64,000 nucleotides of DNA from Imbricaverruca yamaguchii. Its lineage: Eukaryota; Arthropoda; Thecostraca; Neoverrucidae. The notes beneath the pieces are model-generated. The model ran no database searches, had not been told where the DNA came from, and saw only the letters and a program-made list of their open reading frames with translations. Shown one piece after another: positions 48,568-61,800 of the stretch (position 1 is the first letter of the stretch; every line of letters begins with the position of its first letter). The position numbers were made by a program, and so were the translations under genes. The stretch is taken from positions 336,001 to 400,000 of the forward strand of contig JAOTOL010001622.1 of NCBI GenBank assembly GCA_034440575.1, given 5' to 3'.

Positions 48568-51500
48568 GCCCGCCGGCCGTGCACGGCTCGCCTACCCACC
48601 GGCCCCGCCGGCCGTGCACGGCTCACCTACCCACCAGGCCCCGCCGGCCGTGCACGGCTCACCTACCCACCAGGCCCGCCGGCCGTGCACGGCTCACCTA
48701 CCCACCAGGCCCCGCCGGCCGTGCACGGCTCACCTACCCACCAGGCCCCGCCGGCCGTGCACGGCTCACCTACCCACCAGGCCCGCCGGCCGTACACGGC
48801 TCGCCTCCCACCGGCCACGCCGGCGTGCACGGCTCACCTACCCACCAGGCCCGCCGACCGTACACGGCTCGCCTACCCACCAGGCCCCGCCGGCCGTGCA
48901 CGGCTCACCTACCCACCAGGCCCCGCCGGCCGTGCACGGCTCGCCTACCCACCGGGCCCCGCCGACCGTGCACGGCTCGCCTACCCACCAGGCCCGCCGA
49001 CCGTGCACGGCTCACCTACCCACCGGGCCCCGCCGACCGTACACGGCTCGCCTACCCACCAGGCCCCGCCGACCGTGCACGGCTCACCTACCCACCAGGC
49101 CCGCCGGCCGTGCACGGCTCACCTACCCACCAGGCCCCGCCGACCGTGCACGGCTCACCTACCCACCAGGCCCCGCCGGCCGTACACGGCTCGCCTACCC
49201 ACCAGGCCCCGCCGACCGTGCACGGCTCGCCTACCCACCAGGCCCCGCCGGCCGTGCACGGCTCACCTACCCACCAGGCCCCGCCGGCCGTACACGGCTC
49301 GCCTACCCACCAGGCCCCGCCGACCGTACACGGCTCGCCTACCCACCAGGCCCCGCCGACCGTACACGGCTCGCCTACCCACCAGGCCCCGCCGACCGTG
49401 CACGGCTCGCCTACCCACCAGGCCCCGCCGGCGTGCACGGTTCGCCTACCCACCAGGCCCCGCCGGCCGTACACGGCTCGCCTACCCACCAGGCCCCGCC
49501 GGCCGTACACGGCTCGCCTACCCACCAGGCCCCGCCGGCGTGCACGGTTCGCCTACCCACCAGGCCCCGCCGGCCGTGCACGGCTCGCCTACCCACCAGG
49601 CCCCGCCGGCCGTGCACGGCTCACCTACCCACCGGGCCCCGCCGACCGTACACGGCTCGCCTACCCACCGGGCCCCGCCGACCGTACACGGCTCACCTAC
49701 CCACCAGGCCCCGCCGGCCGTGCACGGCTCACCTACCCACCAGGCCGCCGGCCGTGCACGGCTCGCCTACCCACCAGGCCCCGCCGGCCGTGCACGGCTC
49801 ACCTACCCACCAGGCCCCGCCGGCCGTGCACGGCTCGCCTACCCACCAGGCCCGCCGACCGTACCGGCTGCCTACCCACCGGGCCCCGCCGACCGTGCAC
49901 GGCTCCCTCCCACCGGCCGTACACGGCTCACCTACCCACCAGGCCCCGCCGGCCGTGCACGGCTCGCCTACCCACCGAGCCAGCCGACCGTGCACGGCTC
50001 ACCTACCCACCAGGCCCCGCCGGCCGTGCACGGCTCGCCTACCCACCGAGCCAGCCGACCGTACACGGCTCACCTACCCACCAGGCCCGCGACCGTGCGG
50101 CTCGCCTCCCACCGGGCCCGCCGACCGTACACGGCTCGCCTACCCACCAGGCCCCGCCGACGTACACGCTGCCTACCCACCGGGCCCGCCGGCCGTGCAC
50201 GGCTCACCTACCCACCAGGCCCCGCCGGCGTACACGGCTCGCCTACCCACCGAGCCCGCCGACCGTACACGGCTCGCCTACCCACCAAGCCCCGCCGACC
50301 GTACACGGCTCACCTACCCACCAGGCCCCGCCGGCCGTGCACGGCTCACCTACCCACCAGGCCCGCCGGCCGTGCACGGCTCACCTACCCACCAGGCCCG
50401 CCGGCCGTACACGGCTCACCTACCCACCAGGCCCCGCCGGCCGTACACGGCTCACCTACCCACCAGGCCCCGCCGGCCGTACACGGCTCACCTACCCACC
50501 AGGCCCCGCCGGCAGTGCACGGCTCGCCTACCCACCAGGCCCCGCCGGCCGTGCACGGCTCACCTACCCACCAGGCCGCCGCCGTACACGGCTCACCTAC
50601 CCACCAGGCCCGCCGGCCGTGCACGGCTCACCTACCCACCAGGCCCCGCCGGCCGTACACGGCTCACCTACCCACCAGGCCCCGCCGACCGTGCACGGCT
50701 CACCTACCCACCAGGCCCCGCTGACGGGACACGGCTCGCTACCCACCAGGCCCGCCGGCCGTGCGGCTCGCCTCCCACCAGGCCCCGCCGGCCGTGCACG
50801 GCTCGCCTACCCACCAGGCCCCGCCGGCCGTGCACGGCTCGCCTACCCACCAGGCCCGCCGACCGTGCACGGCTCACCTGCCCACCAGGCCCCGCCGACC
50901 GTGCACGGCTCGCCTACCCACCAGGCCCGCCGACCGTACACGGCTCGCCTACCCACCGGGCCCCGCCGACGTCCGGCTACCTCCCCCGGGTCGGCTCCCT
51001 CCCCAGGCCCCGCCGGCGTGCACGGCTCCTACCCCCGCCAGCCGACCGTGCACGGCTCACCTACCCACCAGGCCCCGCCGGCCGTGCACGGCTCCCTACC
51101 CACCGGGCCCCGCCGGCCGTCACGGCTCCCCCCCCGGCCGCCGGCCGTCACGGCTCGCCCCCGGCCGCCGGCCGTGCACGGCTCACCTACCCACCAGGCC
51201 CGCCGACCGTCCGGCTCGCCTACCCACCAGGCCCCGCCGGCCGTGCACGGCTCACCTACCCACCAGGCCCGCCGGCCGTCGGCTCGCCTACCCACCGGGC
51301 CCGCCGACCGTGCCGGCTCGCCTACCCACCGGCCCGCCGACCGTGCACGGCTCACCTACCCACCAGGCCCCGCCGACCGTACACGGCTCGCCTACCCACC
51401 AGGCCCCGCCGACCGTGCACGGCTCACCTACCCACCAGGCCCGCCGGCCGTGCACGGCTCACCTACCCACCAGGCCCCGCCGACCGTGCACGGCTCACCT

Positions 51501-54017
51501 ACCCACCAGGCCCCGCCGGCCGTACACGGCTCGCCTACCCACCGGGCCCCGCCGACCGTGCACGGCTCGCCTACCCACCAGGCCCCGCCGGCCGTGCACG
51601 GCTCACCTACCCACCAGGCCCCGCCGGCCGTACACGGCTCGCCTACCCACCAGGCCCCGCCGACCGTACACGGCTCGCCTACCCACCAGGCCCCGCCGAC
51701 CGTACACGGCTCGCCTACCCACCAGGCCCCGCCGACCGTACACGGCTCGCCTACCCACCAGGCCCGCCGGCGTGCACGGTTCGCCTACCCACCAGGCCCG
51801 CCGGCCGTGCACGGCTCGCCTACCCACCAGGCCCCGCCGACCGTACACGGCTCGCCTACCCACCAGGCCCGCCGGCGTGCACGGTTCGCCTACCCACCAG
51901 GCCCCGCCGGCCGTGCACGGCTCGCCTACCCACCAGGCCCCGCCGGCCGTGCACGGCTCACCTACCCACCGGGCCCCGCCGACCGTACACGGCTCGCCTA
52001 CCCACCGGGCCCCGCCGACCGTCACGGCTCACCACCCACCAGGCCCCGCCGACCGTGCACGGCTCACCTACCCACCAGGCCGCCGGCCGTGCACGGCTCG
52101 CCTACCCACAGGCCCCGCCGGCCGTGCACGGCTCACCTACCCACCAGGCCCCGCCGGCCGTGCACGGCTCGCCTACCCACCAGGCCCGCCGACCGTGCAC
52201 GGCTCGCCTACCCACCGGGCCCGCCGACCGTGCACGGCTCCCTACCCACCGGCCGTCACGGCTCACCACCACCAGGCCCCGCCGGCCGTGCACGGCTCGC
52301 CTACCCACCGGGCCAGCCGACCGTGCACGGCTCACCTACCCACCAGGCCCGCCGGCCGTGCACGGCTCGCCTACCCACCGAGCCAGCCGGCCGTACACGG
52401 CTCACCTACCCACCAGGCCCCGCCGCCGGACGGCTCGCCTACCCACCGGGCCCGCCGGCCGTGCACGGCTCGCCTACCCACCAGGCCCGCCGACCGTGCA
52501 CGGCTCGCCTACCCACCGGGCCCCGCCGGCCGTGCACGGCTCACCTACCCACCAGGCCCCGCCGGCCGTGCACGGCTCGCCTACCCACCAGCCCGCCGGC
52601 CGTACACGGCTCGCCTACCCACCAGGCCCGCCGGCCGTACACGGCTCACCTACCCACCAGGCCCCGCCGGCCGTGCACGGCTCACCTACCCACCAGGCCC
52701 CGCCGGCCGTGCACGGCTCACCTACCCACCAGGCCCGCCGGCCGTGCACGGCTCACCTACCCACCAGGCCCCGCCGGCCGTGCACGGCTCACCTACCCAC
52801 CAGGCCCCGCCGGCCGTACACGGCTCACCTACCCACCAGGCCCCGCCGGCCGTGCACGGCTCACCTACCCACCAGGCCCCGCCGGCCGTGCACGGCTCAC
52901 CTACCCACCAGGCCCCGCCGGCCGTGCACGGCTCACCTACCCACCAGGCCCGCCGGCCGTGCACGGCTCACCTACCCACCAGGCCCCGCCGGCCGTGCAC
53001 GGCTCACCTACCCACCAGGCCCCGCCGGCCGTGCACGGCTCACCTACCCACCAGGCCCCGCTGACGGCACGGCTCGCCTACCCACCAGGCCCGCCGGCCG
53101 TGCACGGCTCACCTACCCACCAGGCCCCGCCGGCCGTACACGGCTCGCCTACCCACCAGGCCCCGCCGGCCGTGCACGGCTCACCTACCCACCAGGCCCC
53201 GCCGGCCGTACACGGCTCACCTACCCACCAGGCCCCGCCGGCCGTACACGGCTCACCTACCCACCGGGCCCCGCCGACCGTACACGGCTCACCTACCCAC
53301 CGGGCCCCGCCGGCCGTACACGGCTCACCTACCCACCAGGCCCCGCCGGCCGTACACGGCTCACCTACCCACCGGGCCCCGCCGGCCGTACACGGCTCAC
53401 CTACCCACCAGGCCCCGCCGACCGTACACGGCTCGCCTACCCACCAGGCCCCGCCGGCCGTGCACGGCTCACCTACCCACCAGGCCCCGCCGACCGTGCA
53501 CGGCTCACCTACCCACCGGGCCCGCCGGCCGTGCACGGCTCACCTACCCACCAGGCCCCGCCGGCCGTACACGGCTCACCTACCCACCAGGCCCCGCCGG
53601 CCGTGCACGGCTCGCCTACCCACCAGGCCCCGCCGGCAGTGCACGGCTCACCTACCCACCGGGCCCCGCCGGCCGTACACGGCTCCCACCCACCGGGCCC
53701 CGCCGCGTGCGGCTCACCTACCCACCAGGCCCGCCGGCCGTGCACGGCTCGCCTACCCACCAGGCCCCGCTGACGGGACACGGCTCGCCTACCCACCAGG
53801 CCGCCGGCCGTGCACGGCTCACCTACCCACCAGGCCGCCGACCGTGCACGGCTCACCTACCCACCAGGCCCCGCCGCCGTACGGCTCGCCTACCCACCGG
53901 GCCCCGCCGGCCGTGCACGGCTCGCCTACCCACCAGGCCCCGCCGACAGTGCACGGCTCGCCTACCCACCGGGCCCCGCCGACCGTGCACGGCTCACCTA
54001 CCCACCGGGCCCCGCCG
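48568..54017 (+). repeat. 37-bp minisatellite, ~147 units, with 2.34-kb higher-order repeat
   Basis: The unit is built from CCGCCGGCCGTGCACGGCTC, then (A/G)CCTACCCACCAGGCC. Each unit centres on the palindrome GCCGTGCACGGC or a variant (GACCGT..., GTACAC). Rare variant units recur at a fixed offset: CTGACGG at 50721 and 53061; GCGTGCACGGTTC at 49431/51770 and 49538/51875; CAGCCGACC at 49981/52314. A block of about 63 units (2.33-2.34 kb) has therefore been duplicated. A third CTGACGG at 53770 suggests a partial further copy. Frames of up to 1979 codons across it are artefacts of a stop-free unit. Confidence 0.95.
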
Positions 54018-54157
54018 GCGGCGTACGCCAATGCACGCGAACCGGCCGACGAGTACAATTGAGCTGTCCGCCGGCCTCTTGGCGGTGCATTGACTCCGGC
54101 CGGCGGAAGCGGCCCGGCTCTCACGGCTTATCGACTGGCGCGTGAACTGGACGAACC

Positions 54158-54410
54158 GGCTGGAGCCGTCTGGACGCGCTGTTCAGCGCAGGCTGGAGCT
54201 GTTTGGACGCGCTGTTGAGCGCCGGCTGGAGCTGTCTGGACGCGCTGTTGAGCGCCGGCTGGCGCTGTCTGGAGGCGCTGTTGAGCGCCGGCTGGAGCTG
54301 TCTGGAGGCGCTGTTGAGCGCCGGCTGGAGCTGTCTGGACGCGCTGTTGAGCGCCGGCTGGAGCTGTCTGGACGCGCTGTTGAGCGCAGGCTGGAGCCAC
54401 CTGGACGTGC
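54158..54410 (+). repeat. 33-bp minisatellite
   Basis: About 7.5 copies of a unit starting CTGTCTGGACGCGCTGTTGA. Open frames on both strands are artefacts. Confidence 0.93.
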
Positions 54411-54458
54411 TGCTGAGTAGCTCGGGTCGGTGCGGTGACTTGTCACACTGATCCGCGA

Positions 54459-54492
54459 CAGCTGGTCAGCTGGTCAGCTGGCCAGCTGGTCA
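54459..54492 (+). repeat. Short (CAGCTGGT)n cluster
   Basis: Four CAGCTG E-box cores in 34 bp. Confidence 0.85.
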
Positions 54493-55174
54493 TGTGGCTG
54501 CCGTGTTCGGCGCACCGGGTCCCGCTGGCCAGGGGGATCCCCGACACAATGCACTCGGCTCTCCCGAGCACTGCCCATTCGCGCCGTTTAATTTGGAATT
54601 GATTGTTTGAAGGCGTGAAATTGCGTCATCCAAAGACGCGTGTAGCACGTGTGCTCTGCTGGGCTCCTCCCTCCGCTTTGCCAGGCAGCCGGCCAACGCA
54701 CTGTCGGGCGATTTGCAATCTAGCCCGAGTTAATTTAACACGAAATTATTTAGCCCGAGCCTTACGCTTTCCTTCAAATATATTCAGTTCTAAACTAGGT
54801 GATGAGGAAACAAATCGCAGACCTTTTCAGCGGCTGTAGGAGTAATATTCGTGAGTGTTATGTTTTTCTGGTGGTAATTGCGTACGTCGTAAGCTATGAC
54901 ATTACGGGCACAACTGTCGTTTCCTGGTGGCGCATTAGCTGTATCCCTCTCATAAATGCAGAACGAACGCGTTTGAGCTTCTTCTTGGCATAATCCGATG
55001 TTTATTTCAACTCGGTGTCCACGTGCCCCAAGCGCAAAGTAATTGTTCCAGTCGCATTAGTGGATCTAGGAGAACACGGGGTCAGGCCTTTCCTGCGACG
55101 AGCGCACGAGTCCGATGTGTGTGGGAAGAGCGGCGGAAGAAGAAGAGCTGCTCGGTCTGTCGGAATCAATTCAT

Positions 55175-55352
55175 TGCTCCTTGGAAACACAAAGGTGTTC
55201 CGTGATAGTCAGTCTACTTGGCTACTCGAAGACATTCCCTGACGGCTAGGCTCCTTAGCGACACAAAGACATTCCCGTGATAGTCAGGCTCATTGGCGAC
55301 ACAAGGACGTTCCGTGATAGTCAGGCTCCTTAGCGATACAAAGACACTCTGT
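55175..55352 (+). repeat. ~45-bp tandem repeat
   Basis: About four diverged units with GCTCCTTAGCGACACAAAGA followed by CATTCCGTGATAGTCAG-like sequence. Confidence 0.75.
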
Positions 55353-55437
55353 GATAGTCAGTCCTCGCGCTGTGATTTCCAGAGGAAACACACACAGCAC
55401 GCAACTGAACAGGCGGTTGTCGAACCCGATTCCTGTC

Positions 55438-55985
55438 GTCAGCGCCGCGCTCGTCCCCAGCCAGGTCAGATCCAGTGGTCGTCGGCGCCGCGCTCGTCCC
55501 CAGCCAGGCCAGGTCCAGTGGTCGTCAGCGCCGCGCTCGTCCCCAGCCAGGTCAGGTCCAGTGGTCGTCAGCGCCGCGCTCGTCCCCAGCCAGGTCAGGT
55601 CCAGTGGTCGTCAGCGCCGCGCTCGTCCCCAGCCAGGTCAGGTCCAGTGGTCGTCAGTGCCGCGCTGGTCCCCAGCCAGGTCAGGTCGTTGTTCGCCGCG
55701 CTCGTCCCCAGCCAGGTCAGGTCCAGTGGTGTCAGCGCCGCGCTCGTCCCGCCAGCCAGGTCAGGTAGAGGTCGTCAGCGCCGCGCTCGTCCCCAGCCAG
55801 GTGAGGTCCAGTGGTCGTCAGCGCCGCGCTCGTCCCCAGCCAGGTCAGGTCCAGTGGTCGTCGGCGCCGCGCTCGTCCCCAGCCAGGTCAGGTCCAGTTG
55901 TCGTTAACGCCGCGCTCGTCCCCAGCCAGGTCAGGTCCAGTGGTCGTCGGCGCCGCGCTCGTCCCCAGCCAGGTCAAGTCCAATG
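55438..55985 (+). repeat. 43-bp minisatellite
   Basis: About 12.7 copies of a unit starting GTCAGCGCCGCGCTCGTCCC and continuing CAGCCAGGTCAGGTCCAGTGGTC. Most units carry AGGTCA. A few shortened units lie at 55685-55790. Confidence 0.95.
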
Positions 55986-58522
55986 ATGGTGTGGAGTCGT
56001 CGGGCCCTGGCGGCCAACGGACCGACTACACCTCGCTCGTCCACACTCGGCGTCTGTAAGTCTGTACGAATGTCTGTACTTATGCAAGCCCGTATGCCGC
56101 CTGTATGATGGCTGACGACATAATGGTCACCTGACCAGGACATTTGTGCTGCTGGTCGTCACCAGACAGTGACTGACACAGGCTTGGCGTCCGTCTGACG
56201 ACTGATTCCCTGATGTTCGCTGTTGTTATTGCTGTTGGATTTGACCAACGCTTTAATCTGCCAACCAACCGTGTGAACGCTTTAATCTGCGTAGTAGAAC
56301 GTTGACAAGAACGTTAGCCGTTTTGTCAATGTGCTCCTCACCTTCAGGTTCATAAAGGATAGTGATAAAATTGTCAAATGTTGCTCGGTTCACTGCCATC
56401 CGACGTGCATGCGTGCTGACATTGGTGTTGTTACGCCTGCTTCAGCAGGTTCGCATCAAGTGTGTGTGGTACTACGATATCCATCCATGGCACAGTATTG
56501 TACGAACAGTACGTTTTAAAAGCCTGCTTTTGACGGCTCTTCCAAAACCAGCCAACTATTCGAGGAACGTAGGGTGCTGGTTGCTGGCTTAGGGAAATTT
56601 AGGGCGCTAGTTTTTTTCAGCTTATTTGGCTGAGAGTTCTATTTTATCCGTTTTATCAATGTGTGCCTTGCAGAATCTACGATTATAATCAAAATCCGCT
56701 ATTAGAATCAAATATCATAATGCATGGTACTTCTGAAAGTATCAACCGGATGGGAAGAGTTATGGACCCTGACGGAGGAAGCTTGAAATAGAACCCATCG
56801 GATGATTTAAGAACTACCCACAGGGACTGCTGTTTGGCAGCTGGATCATAATGATGTCGGTTCTAAGCATGTATATAATGTACCAGTACGGGCGTATTTT
56901 CGTGCGCAATCATGGCGCATACGTACAAAACGGACACGTTGTATCCGTACTTCATTGTTTTTGTGCGAGCAAATCAGGTTTGCCCGGCTAAGTGAAATGG
57001 CGGGGTCCACGTTTGGTCATACATTATTCTGTTATCGAAGACGCAAGACAAGGCAGCATGCTAAGCCAGGCTCGATGCCCTCAGGGGAACCTGTGCCACC
57101 ACCATCCACCTCTGGTCTGCTCAAACCATCGGGAAGCCGGCGTGCGGCTTAGCGATGTTTTCCACGACGATTAATGTCGTTTTGCAAAGAAATGCAATAG
57201 CCTGCCGCTGGAATTCCTTTGCTCTGTGTGCGCGCTTCCATCTCCTCACAGTGCTGACGCGCTTAAAGCCGGCCGGCCGGCGGTGCACCGTGGAATTGCG
57301 TACGTCTCAGATCGGTTTAAACGCGGCAGGTTTTCACTTATTAATGTGACTCGATGGCGAAAAACACCTCCTGTGACGGGGGCGTATCCCGTCGGCCAGC
57401 ATGCAGGAAGGCGCGAAAACGGCGTAGGCGGCGACGAAATGACACTGTTGGTCCCATTAGATTCTGGCCCCTAGCACCGTGCTGCCTGTCCGCCCTAACG
57501 GGTGGACCCAGCTGGTGCAACTATTCAGACGATGAATTGCCGGAAGGTCCGAGGAAAACCAACAGCTGACGCCGCCACCAAAGAACCGTAGTCACAATTG
57601 CTGTTGTTCAATCAACGATATCCGGGTGTGATGGTTGCTAGCCAGTAGCTATCGTACGTGTAGTCTTCGTCTAATCATCTAGGCAGAGCCTTCGTATAAT
57701 CGTTCGTGTTGCTAACATGTGTTTGAACCATATTGCTTTCATATGTTAACAGGAAATGGGGTTCTGCAAGATACTAAGTTCATTACAACGTCTGGTGTTT
57801 GTTGAATGTTATATGGATGCGCTTAAGCGTATTGTTCTTGCATAGGCCAGATAAGTACGATCAAATGCAAACGTGGTTAGCGCCGTCGATGAGGCGCGAC
57901 TGATTTTAAAAAAAGCAATTTGTGTAACGCATGACAATCAATGACCGACAAAAACAGCTTTCATAATTCGGCATACACTGGATGCAATATCGTGGCACTT
58001 GTCGATGCTGCTGCAGGGACGTTTTACTCCCCAGAACTTATCAGACATTTTTCCGCACATATCTAGGCAACTTCCTTTGACACAGTGATTGTACTAGTAG
58101 ACCTCACGTTGGCGACTAACCCCAGGTATAAATTCAATGACTCTATATGTCCATCTCAGAGCTCTAATCTGCACATATCTTGTCAGGCACCACAAAATCA
58201 AGCACTTATATTTGTGCAGTGAATTAGCAATTAATGGCGATGACTATTCAGGTTCCAATAGTGCAGCGTGATAACACATATTATTTCAACAGCTTCATTT
58301 AGCACAGACAACTTCAACTGCTTCCCACACGACTCTTCAATAGGCTGCCACACATATCTGCGTTTTCATACAACGTTTCAGTCACATATTCTCACGAACT
58401 AGCTCCAGCGTTCAAACATTCAACGAGGTAGCAGTGACAACAGATACTTCACTTACGATCTCTAGATCACATTCTGACCGGTCTTCAATCACGCTACCCT
58501 TTCAAGTATTCAAACAGCTACA
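55986..58522. other. Anonymous stretch
   Basis: Several small open frames, none recognised. No RNA gene or notable repeat found over about 2.5 kb. Confidence 0.4.
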
Positions 58523-58535
58523 TCTCTAACAGTCC

Positions 58536-58696
58536 CGGTTGGTTATTGGCTTTACGACACACCGACCGTTGAGCCATGTAGCGTCGCCAATCTCTCACGC
58601 CGATTTGTCGCGGGCGAAGAGTAGCGACAGGTGAGACTCGAACCCACAACCTTTCGAGTGTAAGTCGAGCAACTTACCCCTAGGCTACTCGTCCCC
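58536..58696 (-). mobile_element. tRNA-derived SINE (family 1), copy 3
   Basis: Reverse-orientation full copy with the same head and body as 17058-17225. The 13-bp target-site duplication TCTCTAACAGTCC lies at 58523-58535 and 58697-58709. Confidence 0.92.
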
Positions 58697-58709
58697 TCTC
58701 TAACAGTCC

Positions 58710-59307
58710 GATAACGAGCCCCAGACGTACCCTGTGTACCGACACACGGGACAGGGCCGCCCTGCCTCGTCCAGCTCCGTCCCGCCCAGCGTCTCAGTGA
58801 CGAGTGTACCGAGCGAGCTCTCCGAGACAAGTGACAGAGCGATCTCTCTGCGCTCCACGAGCTAAACGTCACGGTCACCGCCTTTGGCCCCCTGCCAAGG
58901 CCACGTCATGGTCAAGCGGCCAGCTTATCACCAGAGTCGTGATCTCCGTGTCGCATCCGAGAACAACGCACGACCCGAATTAACTCTGCCACAGTCTGAC
59001 GGGTCGCGCCGTCTCTGACATCAGAGACATTCCATCAGCTCAGAGTTATCTCTGAATTTCGCCCGCTCGTGGGAACCACTGCTGACCTGGCGTGTCTCGG
59101 TGGCACCGCGCCGCGACCTGGCATCGGAACCAGAGCTGCTTACTTCAGCGCGCACACAGGAGGCTGACATAGCGGGGCGTTACAGCCCATCTGATATCTG
59201 GCATTTCACCGACATATTAACCTTCATCCAGCAGCCAACCTATATTCCACGTCGTCATTACATTCATAGATCATACACACGTATATAAACTAGATGTCCA
59301 ATAACAT
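58710..59307. other. Anonymous stretch
   Basis: GC-rich, no recognisable exon. Short inverted and repeated TCAGAGA phrases only. Confidence 0.35.
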
Positions 59308-59318
59308 ATTCACACTTC

Positions 59319-59419
59319 GGTTATTGGTTTTTTACGACACATCGACCGTTGAGTCATGTAGCGTCGCTAATCTCTCACGCCGATTGGCCGCGGGCGAATA
59401 GTAGCGACAGGTGAGACAG
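59319..59419 (-). mobile_element. tRNA-derived SINE (family 1), 5'-truncated copy 4
   Basis: Body and tail only; the tRNA head is missing. Flanked by perfect ATTCACACTTC duplications at 59308-59318 and 59420-59430, so it was truncated at insertion rather than deleted later. Confidence 0.88.
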
Positions 59420-59430
59420 ATTCACACTTC

Positions 59431-60775
59431 ATATCACGGATACACCCAACACTGACCACGGGATGTGACGTCTGTCACATCACAGTCATACTGCTGTCAT
59501 CTCACTCATTCCCCCTCAGCTATACTCACTGCACGTGACCTGTCAGACAACTGTCATACTGTTCATGTCCTTACACACCTGTCATCTCTCCATCGTGTAC
59601 ACACACCCACATACGCGCCTGGGCATAGGGTTCCCAGAATAGTCAATTAAACACACGTCACCCATGACGGTCACACCCAACGTCACTCGCTGACATTTTA
59701 TCATCTCAGACAGTGGCGGCCGGCGGCGGCGGCACCGGGGTACCAGGATGTCAGGTATGTGTGCACCTTGACCGGAAGGGGAGGGGAACAATGAGCCGCT
59801 GGCCGCGGCGGCGGCTGGCGGCAATGCCTATGTAAGCTGTGAGAGGGCTTGGCGCCGGGGTATGGTTTCCTGTCTCGGCATGATTGGGGAGGATAGGAGC
59901 TAAATTTATTAGTTCGAAGTGTCCCCCCATTGGAAGCTTCGCTACACTACATTGCTGCAGAACCAAAGAGACATAGGCATGTCCATCAATAAAGAAGGGC
60001 TGGTGTACTCTGATATACTTAACAATAACTCTCCCTTTCATTGAAAGTAGATTGGTGCCATCTCCAAAATCAATGCAAGGAGCAAGTCATTGGTTACAAC
60101 TATTGCTTGTGCAATATATAGGAAAAGTGGGACAACAGGGCCTAGTCAGCTTGATGTTAAGGGTAAACTATGCACAAATAGAATGGGTATGGTATGCAAA
60201 GGCCCTGCTAATACTTTCACAAATCGCTGGATTTTGTACATTAAGACAAAAAGATGTTCCAATGCTCACTACCAAATATTTTAAGGCATGCTGATCATTT
60301 TCATGTACCTTTTCACCGAAATCCTATAGATTCCACTCCATATTATTTACAGCACCAAGAACTTGGAATAGTATTATTGGTATACAATTGACGTCCTGTA
60401 ATCATGTACCTATTAAAAAGGAAGATATAACAAAAGTTCTCAGATATCATTTACTTGACTTATATATCACAAACTAATTGGCAAGCAAAAATTGAACTCG
60501 ATAATTTGAACAAAAAAGAACGGAGAAATGATGTGCCTGACGGACACCAGTACGCTAGAGGTTCAGCCTCAGTGCCTACACACCAAAACCAACACCTCCA
60601 AGCAACCAACATTTGATGCTTGTGGTTACTGCAAAGACTCGCTAGGTCTGGAGCTAGGACGAGTCAGGGGTCAGGGTGCACTGGGCAGGCCGGTTTTGAA
60701 GAAGCCAGAAGTCTAGTTACACGGACGCCGGTGAAGCAGATTTTCAGAAGGAAAAAACTGAGCCACTCAGGATTG
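59431..60775. other. Anonymous stretch
   Basis: A GC-rich patch at 59710-59830 (GGCGGCCGGCGGCGGCGGCA). No exon supported. Confidence 0.35.
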
Positions 60776-61800
60776 ACAGGAAGCTGGAGACACTGTCGTC
60801 CCAGTCCACCTCCCAGCCGAGGGCTGAGGGCAAGGCGGTTCTCTGTGGAGGGACAGGAAGCTGGAGACACTGTCGTCCCAGTCCACCTCCCAGCCGAGGG
60901 CTGAGGGCAAGGCGGTTCTCTGTGGAGGGACAGGAAGCTGGAGACACTGTAGTCCCAGTCCACCTCCCAGCCGAGGGCTGAGGGCAAGGTGGTTCTCTGT
61001 GGAGGGACAGGAAGCTGGAGACACTGTCGTCCCAGTCAACCTCCCAGCCGAGGGCTGAGGGCAAGGCGGTTCTCTGTGGAGGGACAGGAAGCTGGAGACA
61101 CTGTCGTCCCAGTCCACCTCCCAGCCGAGGGCTGAGGGCAAGGTGGTTCTCTGTGGAGGGACAGGAAGCTGGAGACACTGTCGTCCCAGTCCACCTCCCA
61201 GCCGAGGGCTGAGGGCAAGGCGGTTCTCTGTGGAGGGACAGGAAGCTGGAGACACTGTCGTCCCAGTCCACCTCCCAGCCGAGGGCTGAGGGCAAGGCGG
61301 TTCTCTGTGGAGGGACAGGAAGCTGGAGACACTGTCGTCCCAGTCCACCTCCCAGCCGAGGGCTGAGGGCAAGGTGGTTCTCTGTGGAGGGACAGGAAGC
61401 TGGAGACACTGTCGTCCCAGTCCACCTCCCAGCCGAGGCTGAGGGCAAGGCGGTTCTCTGTGGAGGGACAGGAAGCTGGAGACACTGTCGTCCCAGTCCA
61501 CCTCCCGCCGAGGGCTAGGGCAAGGTGGTTCTCTGTGGAGGGACAGGAAGCTGGAGACACTGTCGTCCCAGTCCACCTCCCAGCCGAGGGCTGAGGGCAA
61601 GGTGGTTCTCCGTGGAGGCACAGAACTCCGGACGCTGTCCCCCCCCCCACTGTCCCAGTATTCCTCCCAGGCGATGACTGACGGCAAGGTGGTTCTCTAT
61701 GGAGGGACTGAAAGCCTTACAAGCTACCATTCACTTCCCAGTCTGCCTCCCAGTCGACAACTATGGGCACGATGGTTCTATATGTAGGGACTGAAAGTTT
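60776..61800 (+). repeat. 77-bp minisatellite
   Basis: About 11 very similar copies of a 77-bp unit (GACAGGAAGCTGGAGACACT ... GGTTCTCTGTGGAGG) to about 61620, then diverged units to 61800. The main difference between units is AAGGCGG or AAGGTGG. Long minus-strand frames are artefacts. Confidence 0.95.

Noticed and set aside
48123..54062. Very long plus-strand open frames of up to 1979 codons
   Set aside because: They arise from a 37-bp stop-free repeat read in rotating frames; there is no domain and no consistent codon pattern.
60664..61730. Long minus-strand frames over the 77-bp repeat
   Set aside because: All three frames are open across the array, as expected from the repeat alone.
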